Source of the DNA: Achromobacter sp. UMC46
GTDB taxonomy: Bacteria; Pseudomonadota; Gammaproteobacteria; Burkholderiales; Burkholderiaceae_B
Direction of reading: 5' to 3'
Length of the DNA: 64,000 nucleotides
NCBI RefSeq assembly: GCF_014170335.1
Contig: NZ_LZZS01000004.1
Coordinates: 744,001-808,000, forward strand
Shown here: positions 44,690 through 54,615 of the stretch, in pieces
Numbering within the stretch: position 1 is the first letter of the stretch
Layout: each line of letters opens with the position of its first letter
Notes under the pieces: model-generated
What the model was told of the DNA's origin: nothing
What the model saw: only the letters and a program-made list of their open reading frames with translations
Databases searched by the model: none
Translations under genes and position numbers: made by a program

Positions 44690-44785
44690 CTCTGCCTCGG
44701 GGAACGTGGTGGGCGGGAAAAACCTTATTTAATGCTACGATGGCCCCATTTGTGGGAACCACTTTGATAAAACAGGTAGAACCAA
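44690..44785. promoter_or_regulatory. Divergent gabT-gabR promoter with direct repeats
   Basis: GAACCA occurs at 44756-44761 and 44779-44784 as a direct repeat spaced 23 bp, about two helical turns, an arrangement typical of MocR/GabR sites. The second copy overlaps the translation start region of the regulator, so autorepression is plausible. No clean -35/-10 pair was identified. Confidence 0.5.
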
Positions 44786-46279
44786 TTGCGGTCCATTGTA
44801 GGTGACTTGCTGTTGCTGCGCTTGGCCGACGGATCCAGCGAGCCCATGAACAAGCGGCTGTATCGCGGCATCCGTGAAGCGATCCTGGATGGCGCCATCG
44901 CGGCGGACTCCCGCCTGCCGGCCTCGCGCGACCTGGCGGCCGAGCTTGGCATCGCCCGCAATACCGTCGTCCACGTCTATAGCCAATTGCTGGCCGAAGG
45001 CTATACGCGCAGCCGCCAGGGCAACGGTACCTTCGTCAACGCGTCGGTGCCGGATTCCTACCTGGCCAGCGGCCGCCGCCTGCGCCAGCCGCCGCCCCAG
45101 CAGCCCGGGCCTGCGCTGTCGGCGCGCGGCGCGGCCATCGTGGACGGCGTGTCGGCCTCGCCTTACCAATGGGGCGCCTTCATGCCCGGCGTGCCCGACC
45201 TGACCGAGTTCCCGCACAAGAAATTCGGCCGCATCGTCAGCAACCTGTGGCGCAACCCGTCGCCCGACCTGCTGACCTACGCCTACGGCGGCGGCCTGCC
45301 GGCGCTGCGCGAGGCACTGGCCCAGCATCTGGCGCTGACGCGCTCCATCGATTGCGATCCCGATCAGATCATCATCACCGAAGGGTCCCATCAGGCCATC
45401 GACCTCACGACCCGCATCCTGGGCGAAGCCGGTGAAACCGCCTGGGTCGAGGATCCGGGCTATTGGGGCGCCCGCACCATCCTGCAAGCCAACGGCCTGC
45501 GCACCGTGCACCTTCCGGTGGACGAAGAGGGCATGCGCCTGCCGGATGCCGTGGGCACGCCGCCGCGTTTCATCTTCGTCACGCCCTCGCACCAGTATCC
45601 GCTGGGCCCGGTGATGTCGCTGACGCGCCGCCGGCAGCTGTTGGCCGTGGCGAGGCAATGCGGCAGCTGGATCATCGAAGACGACTACGACAGCGAGTTC
45701 CGCTTTTCAGGCCGACCCATCGCGTCGCTGCTGGGCCTGGAGCCTGACGCGCCCGTCATCTACATGGGCACCTTCAGCAAGACCTTGTATCCGGGTCTGC
45801 GCGTGGGCTATCTGGTCTTGCCCAAGCCGCTGACCGCGGCCTTCCAGGCGGCGCATGCGGAGCTCTACCGCGAGGGCCACCTGATGACCCATGCGGCGTT
45901 GGCGACGTTCATCTCCGAAGGTCATTACGCGGCGCATATCCGCCGGATGCGCATGCTGTACGGCCGGCGCCGCGCGATGCTCGTCAACCTGATCGAACGG
46001 CGGCTGGGGCCGGATTGGCTGCACCGCGACGCCAGCATGGCCGGCTTGCATCTGGTGTTGACGCTGCCGCAGGACATGGACGACCTGCGCGTGGTGGATG
46101 TGGCGCGCAGCAAAGGCGTGCTGACGCGCGCGTTGTCACGGTATTACGTCAACGCGCAAGGGCGGCGGCCCGGCCTGCTGCTGGGCTACGCCTGTGTGCC
46201 CGAGCACGACATCGCGCGCAAGTTCGAAGTGCTCTTGGAAAGCCTGGCGGAAGTCGCCCGCAAGCCGGCAGCGGCCTGA
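44786..46279 (+). CDS. gabR: MocR/GabR-family PLP-dependent regulator
   Basis: The 497-residue protein has an N-terminal GntR winged helix (LYRGIREAILDGAIAADSRL, LGIARNTVVHVYSQLLAEGY) and a C-terminal type-I aminotransferase-like domain (TEGSHQAIDLTTRIL, EDDYDSEFRFSGRP, then MGTFSKTLYPGLRVGYL with the PLP lysine). GabR-type regulators bind PLP and 4-aminobutyrate to activate gabT. The start is TTG 44786; the next ATG (44846) would cut into the winged helix, and the TTG gives the short N-terminal arm the family needs. Weak AGG ribosome site. Divergent from gabT. Confidence 0.88.
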   Translation: MRSIVGDLLLLRLADGSSEPMNKRLYRGIREAILDGAIAADSRLPASRDLAAELGIARNTVVHVYSQLLAEGYTRSRQGNGTFVNASVPDSYLASGRRLRQPPPQQPGPALSARGAAIVDGVSASPYQWGAFMPGVPDLTEFPHKKFGRIVSNLWRNPSPDLLTYAYGGGLPALREALAQHLALTRSIDCDPDQIIITEGSHQAIDLTTRILGEAGETAWVEDPGYWGARTILQANGLRTVHLPVDEEGMRLPDAVGTPPRFIFVTPSHQYPLGPVMSLTRRRQLLAVARQCGSWIIEDDYDSEFRFSGRPIASLLGLEPDAPVIYMGTFSKTLYPGLRVGYLVLPKPLTAAFQAAHAELYREGHLMTHAALATFISEGHYAAHIRRMRMLYGRRRAMLVNLIERRLGPDWLHRDASMAGLHLVLTLPQDMDDLRVVDVARSKGVLTRALSRYYVNAQGRRPGLLLGYACVPEHDIARKFEVLLESLAEVARKPAAA

Positions 46280-46303
46280 GCGGTCCGCGCTGGCGCCGCT
46301 GCT

Positions 46304-47200
46304 TCAAAACGGCAACAACGCGGACGCGAACGCGGCGGCGTTGCGCATGCCCTGGTCTTCGAAATTGGTGTTGAACACGGCATGGGCCTGCGCGCTTTGC
46401 GTCGCCAGGCGCGAGAAGCGTTCGGCCAGTTCGGCCAGTTCCTGTTCCGTGTATTCATATTGGAAACGCCCCGACGAAGCCGCGCCGGACACGTTCCAGG
46501 CGGCCGCGTTGCGTCCATGCAGGCGCAGCAGCGCCAGATCGGGATGGGTGCTTTCCCAAACGGCGGGCACCGTGTTGTCAACGCCCTGCGGCGCGTCCAC
46601 GACCGTGTGCACCACGCCCAGATCGCGTTCGAACGCCAGCGTGTCGGCGGTGGCGGCAGGGGTCTCGAACCAGCTGGGGTGCCGGAATTCCACCGAGATC
46701 AGGTGCTCTTGCATGCGCCGCGCGCAATCGGCCACGCGCGCCCGGCCGCGCGCATCGCGCCGGATCCACGGCGGGAACTGGAAGTGCGCCGCGCCCAGCT
46801 TGCCCGGCATCCGCAACGGTTCCAGCGCCAATTGATAGCGGCGCCAGAGTTCGTCGCAGAGGTCGGCGGGCATCTGGTCGTGATAGATGACCGGGTCCGG
46901 CCAGTCGGCCAGCTCGCGGCCGATGTCGGCGGGCAACGCGGCAAGCGGCGTCTGGTGGCCGGTGAACAGCCGGAAGGCCTTGATGTTGAAGACGAAATCA
47001 TCCGGCGTGCGCTGCGCCCACAGGTAGGCGTTTTCCGCCGAGGGCAGGGCGTAGTAGCTGGAATCCACTTCGGCCATGGAAAACCGCGACGCATAGAACC
47101 GCAGCCGGGCTTCGGCGCTATGCGCCTCGGGCGGGTAGAAGCGCCGGCAGGCCAGCAGCGTGGGATCGGTCCAGGAGGCGGTGCCGGTCAGGATGCGCAT
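46304..47200 (-). CDS. DUF72 family protein
   Basis: The 298-residue TIM-barrel-like protein belongs to DUF72 (YecE family), with GTASWTDPTLL, DSSYYALPS, FNIKAFRLFTGHQTP and SVEFRHPSWF typical of it. The function of this family is unknown; it is found widely in bacteria. ATG 47200 (MRILTGTASW) is chosen as the usual family N-terminus; a longer in-frame start at 47278 has no support. It is convergent with gabR (24 bp gap) and divergent from the helicase gene. Confidence 0.8.
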   Translation of the reverse strand: MRILTGTASWTDPTLLACRRFYPPEAHSAEARLRFYASRFSMAEVDSSYYALPSAENAYLWAQRTPDDFVFNIKAFRLFTGHQTPLAALPADIGRELADWPDPVIYHDQMPADLCDELWRRYQLALEPLRMPGKLGAAHFQFPPWIRRDARGRARVADCARRMQEHLISVEFRHPSWFETPAATADTLAFERDLGVVHTVVDAPQGVDNTVPAVWESTHPDLALLRLHGRNAAAWNVSGAASSGRFQYEYTEQELAELAERFSRLATQSAQAHAVFNTNFEDQGMRNAAAFASALLPF

Positions 47201-47330
47201 GGGGGAAGGATCAGGGGTTCCGGGGGCGTGGCCGCGGCCGGCCACGCTGCTATGATAGCTGGATATATAGCCAGTCATTTGGCCTGCCGTCCTGTTCCCT
47301 CGACATGCCAGGCGGGCCCCTTAAAGCGTC

Positions 47331-49433
47331 ATGCCCGATCACAGCCCCGCCTCTTCGAATAGCCGTCCCGACCCCCTGGCCGACCTGAATCCCGCCCAGC
47401 GCGAAGCCGCCGAATTCGGCGTTGGCGGCGCGCCGGGCGACGGCGGCCCGCTGCTGGTCATCGCGGGGGCCGGGGCGGGCAAGACCAACACGCTGGCCCA
47501 CCGCGTGGCGCACCTGATCCTGAACGGCGCCGACCCGCAGCGCATGCTGCTGCTGACCTTTTCGCGGCGCGCGGCCCAGGAAATGGACCGCCGCGTGGGG
47601 TCGGTGCTGCAACGGGTCATGAACCTGCGCGGGTCGCAGCAAGCGCCGTCCCTGCCTTGGGCGGGCACCTTCCATGCCATCGGCGCGCGGTTGCTGCGCG
47701 ACTGCGCGCTGCGCATCGGCCTGTCCGAAGCCTTCACCATCCATGACCGTGGCGACGCCGAAGACCTGATGGGCATGGTGCGCCACGAACAGGGCCTGTC
47801 GTCCACCAAGTCGCGCTTTCCGCTGAAAGGCACCTGCCTGGCCATCTACTCGCGCGTGGTCAACAGCCAGACGCCGGTGGCCGACGTGCTGAAGACGTCG
47901 TTCCCCTGGTGCGCACAATGGGAAGACGAATTGAAGAACCTGTTCCGGGGCTATGTCGCCGCCAAACAGGACCAGCAGGTGCTGGATTACGACGATCTGC
48001 TGCTGTATTGGGCCGAGATGATGTCCGACCCCGGCATCGCCGCGGACGTGGGCGCGCGCTTCGACCATGTGCTGGTCGACGAATACCAGGACACCAACCG
48101 GCTGCAATCGGCCATTCTGCTGGCTATGAAGCCGGACGGCCGCGGGCTGACGGTGGTGGGCGACGACGCCCAGTCCATCTATTCTTTCCGCGCCGCGACG
48201 GTACGCAACATCCTGGACTTCCCGGGCCAGTTTCCCCAGCCCGCGCGCGTCATCACGCTGGACCGCAACTACCGGTCCACGCAGCCCATCCTGAACGCGT
48301 CCAACGCGGTGATCGGGCTGGCGACGGAACGTTTCGCCAAAGACCTCTGGACCGATCGCGCCTCGTCGCAGTTGCCCGAACTGGTGTCGGTCAGCGACGA
48401 AGCCGGGCAGGCGCGCTGGGTGGCCGATCAGGTGCTGGCCCAGCGCGAAGGCGGCGCCACGCTGAAATCGCAGGCGGCGCTGTTCCGCACGGCCAGCCAC
48501 AGCGCCGCGCTGGAACTGGAACTGACCCGCCGCAATATCCCCTTCGTGAAGTTCGGCGGCCTGCGCTTCCTGGAGGCCGCGCACGTGAAGGACTTGCTAT
48601 CGCTGTTGCGCTGGGCGGAAAACCCGCGCGGCCGCATGGCGGGGTTCCGCGTGGCGCAACTGATGCCCGGCATCGGCCCGGCCACGGCGGGCAAGCTGAT
48701 GGACGCCATGTCCGCATCCGCCGAGCCCCTGCGCGCGCTGCGTGAATTCAAGCCGGGGGCGGCGGCGCAGGAAGAGTGGGGCGCGTTCGCCGATACCTAT
48801 GCGGCGCTGTGCGATCCCGGCCTGCGCTGGCCGGCCGACGTCGACCTGGCCCTGCGCTGGTACGCCGGGCAACTGGAGCGCCTGTACGACGACGCGCGGG
48901 TGCGCAAGACCGATCTGGACCAATTGGTGCGGCTGTCGGCGGGCTACCCCTCGCGCGAGCGATTCCTGACCGAGCTGACGCTGGACCCGCCGGACGCCAC
49001 CAGCGACGAATCCGGTGCGCCGTCGCGCGACGAGGACTACATGATCCTGTCCACCATTCACTCCGCCAAGGGCCAGGAGTGGAAGGCCGTCTATGTGCTG
49101 AACGTCGTCGACGGCTGCATCCCGTCCGACATGAGCACGGGCACCGCCGAAGAAATCGAAGAAGAGCGCCGCCTGCTGTATGTGGCCATGACCCGCGCCA
49201 AAGAGCGCTTGCAGCTGATCGTGCCGCAACGCTTCTACGTGCACCAGCAGACGGGCATGGGCGACCGCCACGTCTACGGATCGCGCACGCGCTACATCAC
49301 GAATGCGATGCTGCCGCTGTTCGACCACCTGCCCAAGCCGCCCGCGCTGCCCGACCTGCCGGGCGGCCAGCCCAAGGAACCGCAGGCGCCCAGCATCGAC
49401 GTGACCAAGCGGGTGCGCAGCCTGTTCTCCTAG
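47331..49433 (+). CDS. ATP-dependent 3'-5' DNA helicase, UvrD/Rep/PcrA family
   Basis: The 700-residue superfamily-1A helicase shows motif I VIAGAGAGKTNTLAHR, motif II HVLVDEYQDTN, motif III VVGDDAQSIYSFRAA, motif IV RNYRSTQPIL, motif V STIHSAKGQEWKAV and motif VI RRLLYVAMTRAKERL. It is shorter than E. coli UvrD (720) but complete. Family members act in mismatch repair, nucleotide excision repair or replication restart; which subtype is unclear. The Q-motif (LNPAQREAAE) is present at residues 19-28. Confidence 0.9.
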   Translation: MPDHSPASSNSRPDPLADLNPAQREAAEFGVGGAPGDGGPLLVIAGAGAGKTNTLAHRVAHLILNGADPQRMLLLTFSRRAAQEMDRRVGSVLQRVMNLRGSQQAPSLPWAGTFHAIGARLLRDCALRIGLSEAFTIHDRGDAEDLMGMVRHEQGLSSTKSRFPLKGTCLAIYSRVVNSQTPVADVLKTSFPWCAQWEDELKNLFRGYVAAKQDQQVLDYDDLLLYWAEMMSDPGIAADVGARFDHVLVDEYQDTNRLQSAILLAMKPDGRGLTVVGDDAQSIYSFRAATVRNILDFPGQFPQPARVITLDRNYRSTQPILNASNAVIGLATERFAKDLWTDRASSQLPELVSVSDEAGQARWVADQVLAQREGGATLKSQAALFRTASHSAALELELTRRNIPFVKFGGLRFLEAAHVKDLLSLLRWAENPRGRMAGFRVAQLMPGIGPATAGKLMDAMSASAEPLRALREFKPGAAAQEEWGAFADTYAALCDPGLRWPADVDLALRWYAGQLERLYDDARVRKTDLDQLVRLSAGYPSRERFLTELTLDPPDATSDESGAPSRDEDYMILSTIHSAKGQEWKAVYVLNVVDGCIPSDMSTGTAEEIEEERRLLYVAMTRAKERLQLIVPQRFYVHQQTGMGDRHVYGSRTRYITNAMLPLFDHLPKPPALPDLPGGQPKEPQAPSIDVTKRVRSLFS

Positions 49434-49498
49434 GCTGGGCTATCATCGGCCGATGCCCATAAGCTGTCCGGTAGGGATCGCATTGCCAGAGGTAGTCC

Positions 49499-50527
49499 AT
49501 GTCCGATGAAGCCAGTTTCGCCGACGCCCACAAGGGTGAGGTCGTCGCGTCGATCGCCTATGTGAACGGGCGACGCGACCGTGAAGTGCCCATCGACGAA
49601 GTCGGGCAGCACATCAGCCGGTACAACGGCCAACCCCAGGGCCAGCCGCCCGGCATGCTGTGGATCGGCTTGCGCAACCCCACGCCCGAATTGCTGGCCC
49701 GGGTCACCGGGGAACTCGGCGCCTGCGGCAAGAACCAGGAAGAGATGCTGGAGCCGCACCGTCGGCCGAAGATCATCGACTACGGCAACATGGTCCTGAT
49801 CGTGACTATCACGGTCGAGGTCGAGGCCGAACGCCCGATCTTCGGCGAAACCCAGCTGTTGATCGGCGACGGCTTCCTGGTCACGGTGCGCCGCGGCGCG
49901 ACGGCCGCCCATAGCCCCTTGCGGGAACGGTTGGAGGCCTCGCCCGATCTGCTCAAGCGCGGCAGCGACTACGTGGCGTCCGAAGTGCTGGACTGGCTGG
50001 TCGACCGCTATGTGGCCGCGGCCGGAAAAATCGAAAGCGTGGTCGAAGGGGCCGAGCAGAAGCTGCTGATCCGGGGCGCGAAGGATTCCGACATCCGCAG
50101 GCTCTACCGCCAGCGCCGGGACCTGCTGCGGATCCACACCGTGGTGTCGCCGATGACCGAGATCTGCCGTCGCCTGGCGCGGGTCGAGATGTCCGCCGTG
50201 GACGAACACGCGCGGCCTTATTTCGGCGAAGTCGCGGACCGCGTGCTGCGCGTGGACGAGCTGTTCAACGCCTTGCGCGAGTCGCTGGCCTTCGCGTTTG
50301 AAGCCAGCCTGATGATCGGCCAGGCCGCGCAGAACGACACTACCCGCAAGCTGGCGTCCTGGGCCGCCATCCTGGCCGTGCCGACGGCGATCGCGGGCAT
50401 CTATGGCATGAACTTCGAGTTCATGCCCGAGCTGAAGTCGCCGTGGGGCTATCCCATCACGCTGGGCGTCATCGTGTCGGTCTGTTCCATCTTGTATTGG
50501 CGTTTCCGCAAATCGGGCTGGCTGTAG
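49499..50527 (+). CDS. corA: CorA-family magnesium/cobalt transporter
   Basis: The 342-residue protein has the long cytoplasmic N-terminal domain and two C-terminal membrane helices. The selectivity motif YGMNF follows the first helix (residue about 302), and the chain ends RFRKSGWL, a basic-rich tail typical of CorA. It imports magnesium, cobalt or nickel ions across the inner membrane as a pentamer. AGAGG lies 6 bp upstream of ATG 49499. It follows the helicase gene by 65 bp. Confidence 0.9.
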   Translation: MSDEASFADAHKGEVVASIAYVNGRRDREVPIDEVGQHISRYNGQPQGQPPGMLWIGLRNPTPELLARVTGELGACGKNQEEMLEPHRRPKIIDYGNMVLIVTITVEVEAERPIFGETQLLIGDGFLVTVRRGATAAHSPLRERLEASPDLLKRGSDYVASEVLDWLVDRYVAAAGKIESVVEGAEQKLLIRGAKDSDIRRLYRQRRDLLRIHTVVSPMTEICRRLARVEMSAVDEHARPYFGEVADRVLRVDELFNALRESLAFAFEASLMIGQAAQNDTTRKLASWAAILAVPTAIAGIYGMNFEFMPELKSPWGYPITLGVIVSVCSILYWRFRKSGWL

Positions 50528-50615
50528 GGCCGGGCGGTCGTTTTCCGCACGCCAGGCGGCCAGAGCGGTTCGGGGTATGGCACACTTCCTGCGTTTCTAA
50601 CCTGGAGCCCGGCCG

Positions 50616-51296
50616 GTGCGTGGCAAACCTTCCTTTCGCGGCGGCAACAAGCTGACCGCCCTGATCGTCGCCCTGATCCTCGCGGCGGCAGGCGCCATCG
50701 TCAACTGGCTGCAACCTTCCGGGCGCGACGAATCCCGTCCGTCCGCGTCCCCGTCAGCGGGGCAATCCCAATCCCGGAACCAAACGCCGTCCCGCCCGGG
50801 GCCGGCATTGGCGGGCGGGGTGCCCCAAGGCAGCTACACGCTGACCGGCACTGTCGTCAACGTGGCGGACGGCGATACCGTCACGCTGCGCGCTCCGGAC
50901 GGCCAGCGGCGCATCCGCATGGACAGCATCGACGCGCCGGAAGAGGGCCATGGCGCCGACCAGCCCGGGCAGCCCTATGCCGAGGCGTCGCGCAAGAACC
51001 TGGCCAGCCTGGTGGCGGGCAAGACGGTCACCGCCCAATGCTACGAAAAAGACCAGTACGGCCGCGACGTGTGCGCGCTGATCCTGGAAGACGGCCGTTC
51101 GGCCAACCGCCTGCAAGTGGAAGCCGGCTATGCCTGGGCCTATACGGCCAGAAAGGGCGACTACCTGCGCGACAAGGCCATGCCCGACCTGCAACGCCAG
51201 GCCAAGGACGCCGGCCGCGGCCTGTGGGTGCAGCAGGGCGCCATGCAACCCTGGAAATGGCGCTACGACTGCTGGCGCCAGCGCCAGTGCGGTTGA
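50616..51296 (+). CDS. Membrane-anchored thermonuclease-like (SNase domain) protein
   Basis: The 226-residue protein has an N-terminal basic tail and a membrane helix (LTALIVALILAAAGAIVNWL, about residues 10-29), a Ser/Pro/Gln-rich linker, and a staphylococcal nuclease domain. Active-site segments VNVADGDTVTLRA, RIRMDSIDAPE and KDQYGRDVCALIL are present, with the two catalytic arginines. It would cut nucleic acid on the periplasmic side. GTG 50616 with GGAG upstream is used as start because it begins the basic tail. Weak GC hairpin follows at 51303-51321. Confidence 0.85.
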   Translation: MRGKPSFRGGNKLTALIVALILAAAGAIVNWLQPSGRDESRPSASPSAGQSQSRNQTPSRPGPALAGGVPQGSYTLTGTVVNVADGDTVTLRAPDGQRRIRMDSIDAPEEGHGADQPGQPYAEASRKNLASLVAGKTVTAQCYEKDQYGRDVCALILEDGRSANRLQVEAGYAWAYTARKGDYLRDKAMPDLQRQAKDAGRGLWVQQGAMQPWKWRYDCWRQRQCG

Positions 51297-51401
51297 GCCG
51301 GGCGCGCCAGGCGCTGGCGCGTCCGCTAGGGGGATGCCTGGGTACTGGCTCCGTCCCGCGTTTGCTATCCTCTGTCGCAACGATTTGAAGGGAAGGTTTC
51401 C

Positions 51402-53636
51402 ATGCGTGCATTGAAGCGGCTCTGGGCGACGGCCACGCTGCTGTTGCTGGCAGTGGCGGGCTGCTCGCAAGAAAGCCCCATCAACAGCCCCTATCCGTCC
51501 GGCGCGGAAGGCCAGAACACGTTCTACTCCGCGTTCACGCAGCGTTCGCCGAAGTATCTGGACCCGGCCAGCTCTTATTCCGTCGACGAAACGCCATATA
51601 CATACAACATCTATGAGACGTTGTATGGCTATCACTACCTGAAACGGCCCTACGAACTGGTGCCGCGCTCGGCCGAATCCATCACCCCGCCGGTCTACCT
51701 GGATGCCCAGGGCAACACGCTGCCCGCCGACGCGCCGGGCGAACAGATCGCCGAAAGCGTCTACGACATCAAGATCCGCCCCGGCGTGCGCTTTCAGCCG
51801 CACCCGGCATTCGCCCGCAAGACCGACGGCAGCTACGACTATTTCCCAATGGCTGCAGGCGAGCTCGACGACAAGTTCTACATTCCCGATTTTCCGCGCA
51901 CCGGCACGCGCGAGCTCACGGCCGCCGATTACGTCTATGCGTTCCGCCGCCTGGCCAGCCCGCGCGTGGTGTCGCCGATCTATTCGGTGATGGCCGACCA
52001 CGTCCAGGGCATGAAGGACTACGGCGACCGCCTGCGGCAGCGCGACCGCGACATGCGGCGCGACCTGCCCGGGGGCAGCACGCCGCCCTGGCTGGACCTG
52101 CGCGAAGCCGACGGCTTCACCGGCGTCCAGGCGCTGGATCCCCATACGCTGCGCATCCGCGTCAACGGCAAGTATCCCCAGTTCAAATATTGGCTGGCCA
52201 TGACATTCACGGCGCCGATCCCCTGGGAGGCCGACCGTTTCTACAATCAGCCGGGCATGGCCTCGCACGACTTGTCGCTGAATACGTGGCCCGTGGGGAC
52301 CGGCCCCTACATGCTGGCCGAATCGTTGCCGAACCGCCGCCACGTGCTGGTGCGCAACCCCAATTTCCATGGCGAACCTTATCCTTGCGACGGCCAAGCG
52401 GGGGACAAGGCCGCCGGCCTGCTGGCCGATTGCGGCAAGCCCACCCCCTTCATCGACCGCGCCGTCTTCAGCCTGGAAAAGGAAGCCATCCCGCTGATCG
52501 GCAAGTTCATGCAGGGCTATTACGACGCACCGCAGATCGAGCGCGGCGAGTATGGCGTCGCGATGCTGGTCGCCGCCGGAGACAGCCAGGACAAGGCCAG
52601 GCAGTACCGCGAACGCGGCATCCGGCTGCCCACGACCGTCGAAACGGCCAACTGGTACATGGGTTTCAACTGGATGGACCCGGTGGTGGGCAAGGGCGAT
52701 ACGCCCGAGCAGGCGGAAAAGAACCGCAAGCTGCGCCAGGCCATCAGCATCGTGTTCGACTGGGAAGAATACGTGGCGGTGTTCGAGAACAGCCAGGCGT
52801 CGGTGGCGCAAGGGCCGGTGCCGCCGGGCGTGCTGGGTTACCGCGAGCCTCCCGAAGGCGTGAACCCCGTCGTGTACGACCTGGTCGATGGCAAGCCCGT
52901 GCGCAAGTCCGTCGATGTCGCCCGCCGTCTGCTGGCCGAAGCGGGCTATCCCGATGGCCGCAGCGCCAAGACGGGCGCGCCGCTGGTGCTGTACTACGAC
53001 GCCATGCAGGGCGGCGGATCGAATCCGCAGTTCGACTGGATGCGCCGCCAGATGAACAAGATCGGCGTGCAGCTGGATCTGCGCTCCACCGACTACAACC
53101 GCTTCCAGGACAAGATGACGCGCGGCGCGGCGCAGATCTTCCTGTGGGGCTGGAACGCCGATTATCCCGACGCCGAAAATTTCCTGTTCTTGCTGTACGG
53201 CCCGAACGCCAAGGCCAAGGGCGGCGGTGAAAACGCGGCCAACTACGACAGCCCCGAGTTCAACAAGCTGTTCGAGCAGATGAAATTCCTGGATGACGGT
53301 CCTGAAAAGGAAAAGCTGATCGCCCGGATGGTGGACATCGTGCAGCGCGACGCGCCCTGGATGTTCGGGTACTTTCCGATGTCGGGGGGCGCCTACCAGC
53401 AGTGGGTTGGCAACGCCAAGCCCACGCAGATGGTTCGCAACACGCTTCAATACCTGAAGCTCGACCCCGCGCTGCGGCAGCAGAAGATCGACGAATGGAA
53501 TTTCCCCAGGTGGTGGCCGATCGGCTTGTTCGTGCTGTTGCTGGCCTTGGCGATCTGGCCGTCCTACGTCGCGCTCAAGCGCCGCGAACGCCAGACGGCC
53601 TTTGGTCCGGGCGTCCGTAAGGAGCATCAATCATGA
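51402..53636 (+). CDS. ABC oligopeptide transporter substrate-binding lipoprotein with C-terminal membrane helix
   Basis: The 744-residue family-5 extracellular solute-binding protein has a lipoprotein signal (lipobox AVAGC, C21). Family segments include VRFQPHPAF, YVYAFRRLASPR and WNADYPDAENFLFLLYG. It is unusually long and ends with a hydrophobic segment (WWPIGLFVLLLALAIWPSYV, about residues 708-727) followed by a basic tail. It would therefore be anchored at both ends. Its stop overlaps the permease start (ATGA), so the operon is coupled. A peptide substrate is inferred from family. Confidence 0.88.
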   Translation: MRALKRLWATATLLLLAVAGCSQESPINSPYPSGAEGQNTFYSAFTQRSPKYLDPASSYSVDETPYTYNIYETLYGYHYLKRPYELVPRSAESITPPVYLDAQGNTLPADAPGEQIAESVYDIKIRPGVRFQPHPAFARKTDGSYDYFPMAAGELDDKFYIPDFPRTGTRELTAADYVYAFRRLASPRVVSPIYSVMADHVQGMKDYGDRLRQRDRDMRRDLPGGSTPPWLDLREADGFTGVQALDPHTLRIRVNGKYPQFKYWLAMTFTAPIPWEADRFYNQPGMASHDLSLNTWPVGTGPYMLAESLPNRRHVLVRNPNFHGEPYPCDGQAGDKAAGLLADCGKPTPFIDRAVFSLEKEAIPLIGKFMQGYYDAPQIERGEYGVAMLVAAGDSQDKARQYRERGIRLPTTVETANWYMGFNWMDPVVGKGDTPEQAEKNRKLRQAISIVFDWEEYVAVFENSQASVAQGPVPPGVLGYREPPEGVNPVVYDLVDGKPVRKSVDVARRLLAEAGYPDGRSAKTGAPLVLYYDAMQGGGSNPQFDWMRRQMNKIGVQLDLRSTDYNRFQDKMTRGAAQIFLWGWNADYPDAENFLFLLYGPNAKAKGGGENAANYDSPEFNKLFEQMKFLDDGPEKEKLIARMVDIVQRDAPWMFGYFPMSGGAYQQWVGNAKPTQMVRNTLQYLKLDPALRQQKIDEWNFPRWWPIGLFVLLLALAIWPSYVALKRRERQTAFGPGVRKEHQS

Positions 53637-54610
53637 TCGGCTACGTGATCCGCCGGCTGCTGTATGGCGTGCTGATTCTGATCGGCGTGAACCTCTTCAC
53701 CTTCATTCTGTTCTTCGCGGTCAACACGCCTGACGACATGGCGCGCCTGGCCATCGGCGGGCAGCGCGCCAGCCAGGACGCGGTGGAAAAATGGAAGGTC
53801 GAACGCGGCTACGACAAGCCGCTGTTCTTCAACGCCCGGGCGGAAGGGGCGGCCCAGCTGACCGATACCGTCTTCTACCAGCGCTCGGTGCCTTTGCTCG
53901 TGATGGAGTTCGGTGCGTCCGACAGCGGCCGCGATATCGGCCGCGAAATCAAAACCCGGATGGGCCCCAGCCTGGCGCTGGCGGTGCCCACCTTCATCCT
54001 GGGGCTTTTCGTCAGCATCGTCTTCTCGTTGACGCTGGTGTATTTCCGGGCGACGCGGCTGGATTTCTGGGGCGTGGTGGTGTGCGTGCTGCTGCTGTCG
54101 ATATCCAGCCTGTTCTACATCATCGCGGGCCAGTGGGTCTTCGCCAAGCTCATGCGCCTGGTGCCGTTCTCGGGCTTCGCGGGCGGGCTCGACGTCGTCA
54201 AGTTCCTGGCGCTGCCGGTGCTGGTCGCGATCGTCTCCCGGCTGGGCCCTGAGGCGCGCTTCTACCGCACGTTGTTCCTGGAAGAAATCGGCAAGGACTA
54301 CGTGCGCACCGCGCGCGCCAAGGGGCTGGCCGAACGCGTGGTGTTGTTCCGACACGTGCTGCGCAACGCCATGCTGCCCATCCTGACCAGCACGGTCGCC
54401 GCCTTGCCGCTGCTGTTCATGGGCAGCCTGATCGCGGAATCGTTCTTCGGCATCCCGGGCCTGGGCAGCTACACCATCGACGCCATCAACGCGCAGGACT
54501 TCTCCGTCGTGCGGGCCATGGTGTTCCTGGGCGCGGCGCTCTATATCGTGGGGCTGATCCTGGCTGATATTTCCTACACGCTGGCTGATCCCCGCGTCCG
54601 TTTCGAGTAG
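53633..54610 (+). CDS. ABC peptide transporter permease (DppB/YejB-like)
   Basis: The 325-residue membrane protein begins MIGYVIRRLLYGVLILIGVN, the typical first helix of DppB-type permeases. The EAA coupling region (YVRTARAKGLAERVVLFRHV) lies near residue 225. It pairs with the second permease to form the membrane pore. It overlaps the binding-protein gene by 4 bp and precedes the second permease by 5 bp. Residue LARAKGL-like coupling motif is intact. Confidence 0.9.
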   Translation: MIGYVIRRLLYGVLILIGVNLFTFILFFAVNTPDDMARLAIGGQRASQDAVEKWKVERGYDKPLFFNARAEGAAQLTDTVFYQRSVPLLVMEFGASDSGRDIGREIKTRMGPSLALAVPTFILGLFVSIVFSLTLVYFRATRLDFWGVVVCVLLLSISSLFYIIAGQWVFAKLMRLVPFSGFAGGLDVVKFLALPVLVAIVSRLGPEARFYRTLFLEEIGKDYVRTARAKGLAERVVLFRHVLRNAMLPILTSTVAALPLLFMGSLIAESFFGIPGLGSYTIDAINAQDFSVVRAMVFLGAALYIVGLILADISYTLADPRVRFE

Positions 54611-54615
54611 CCGCC

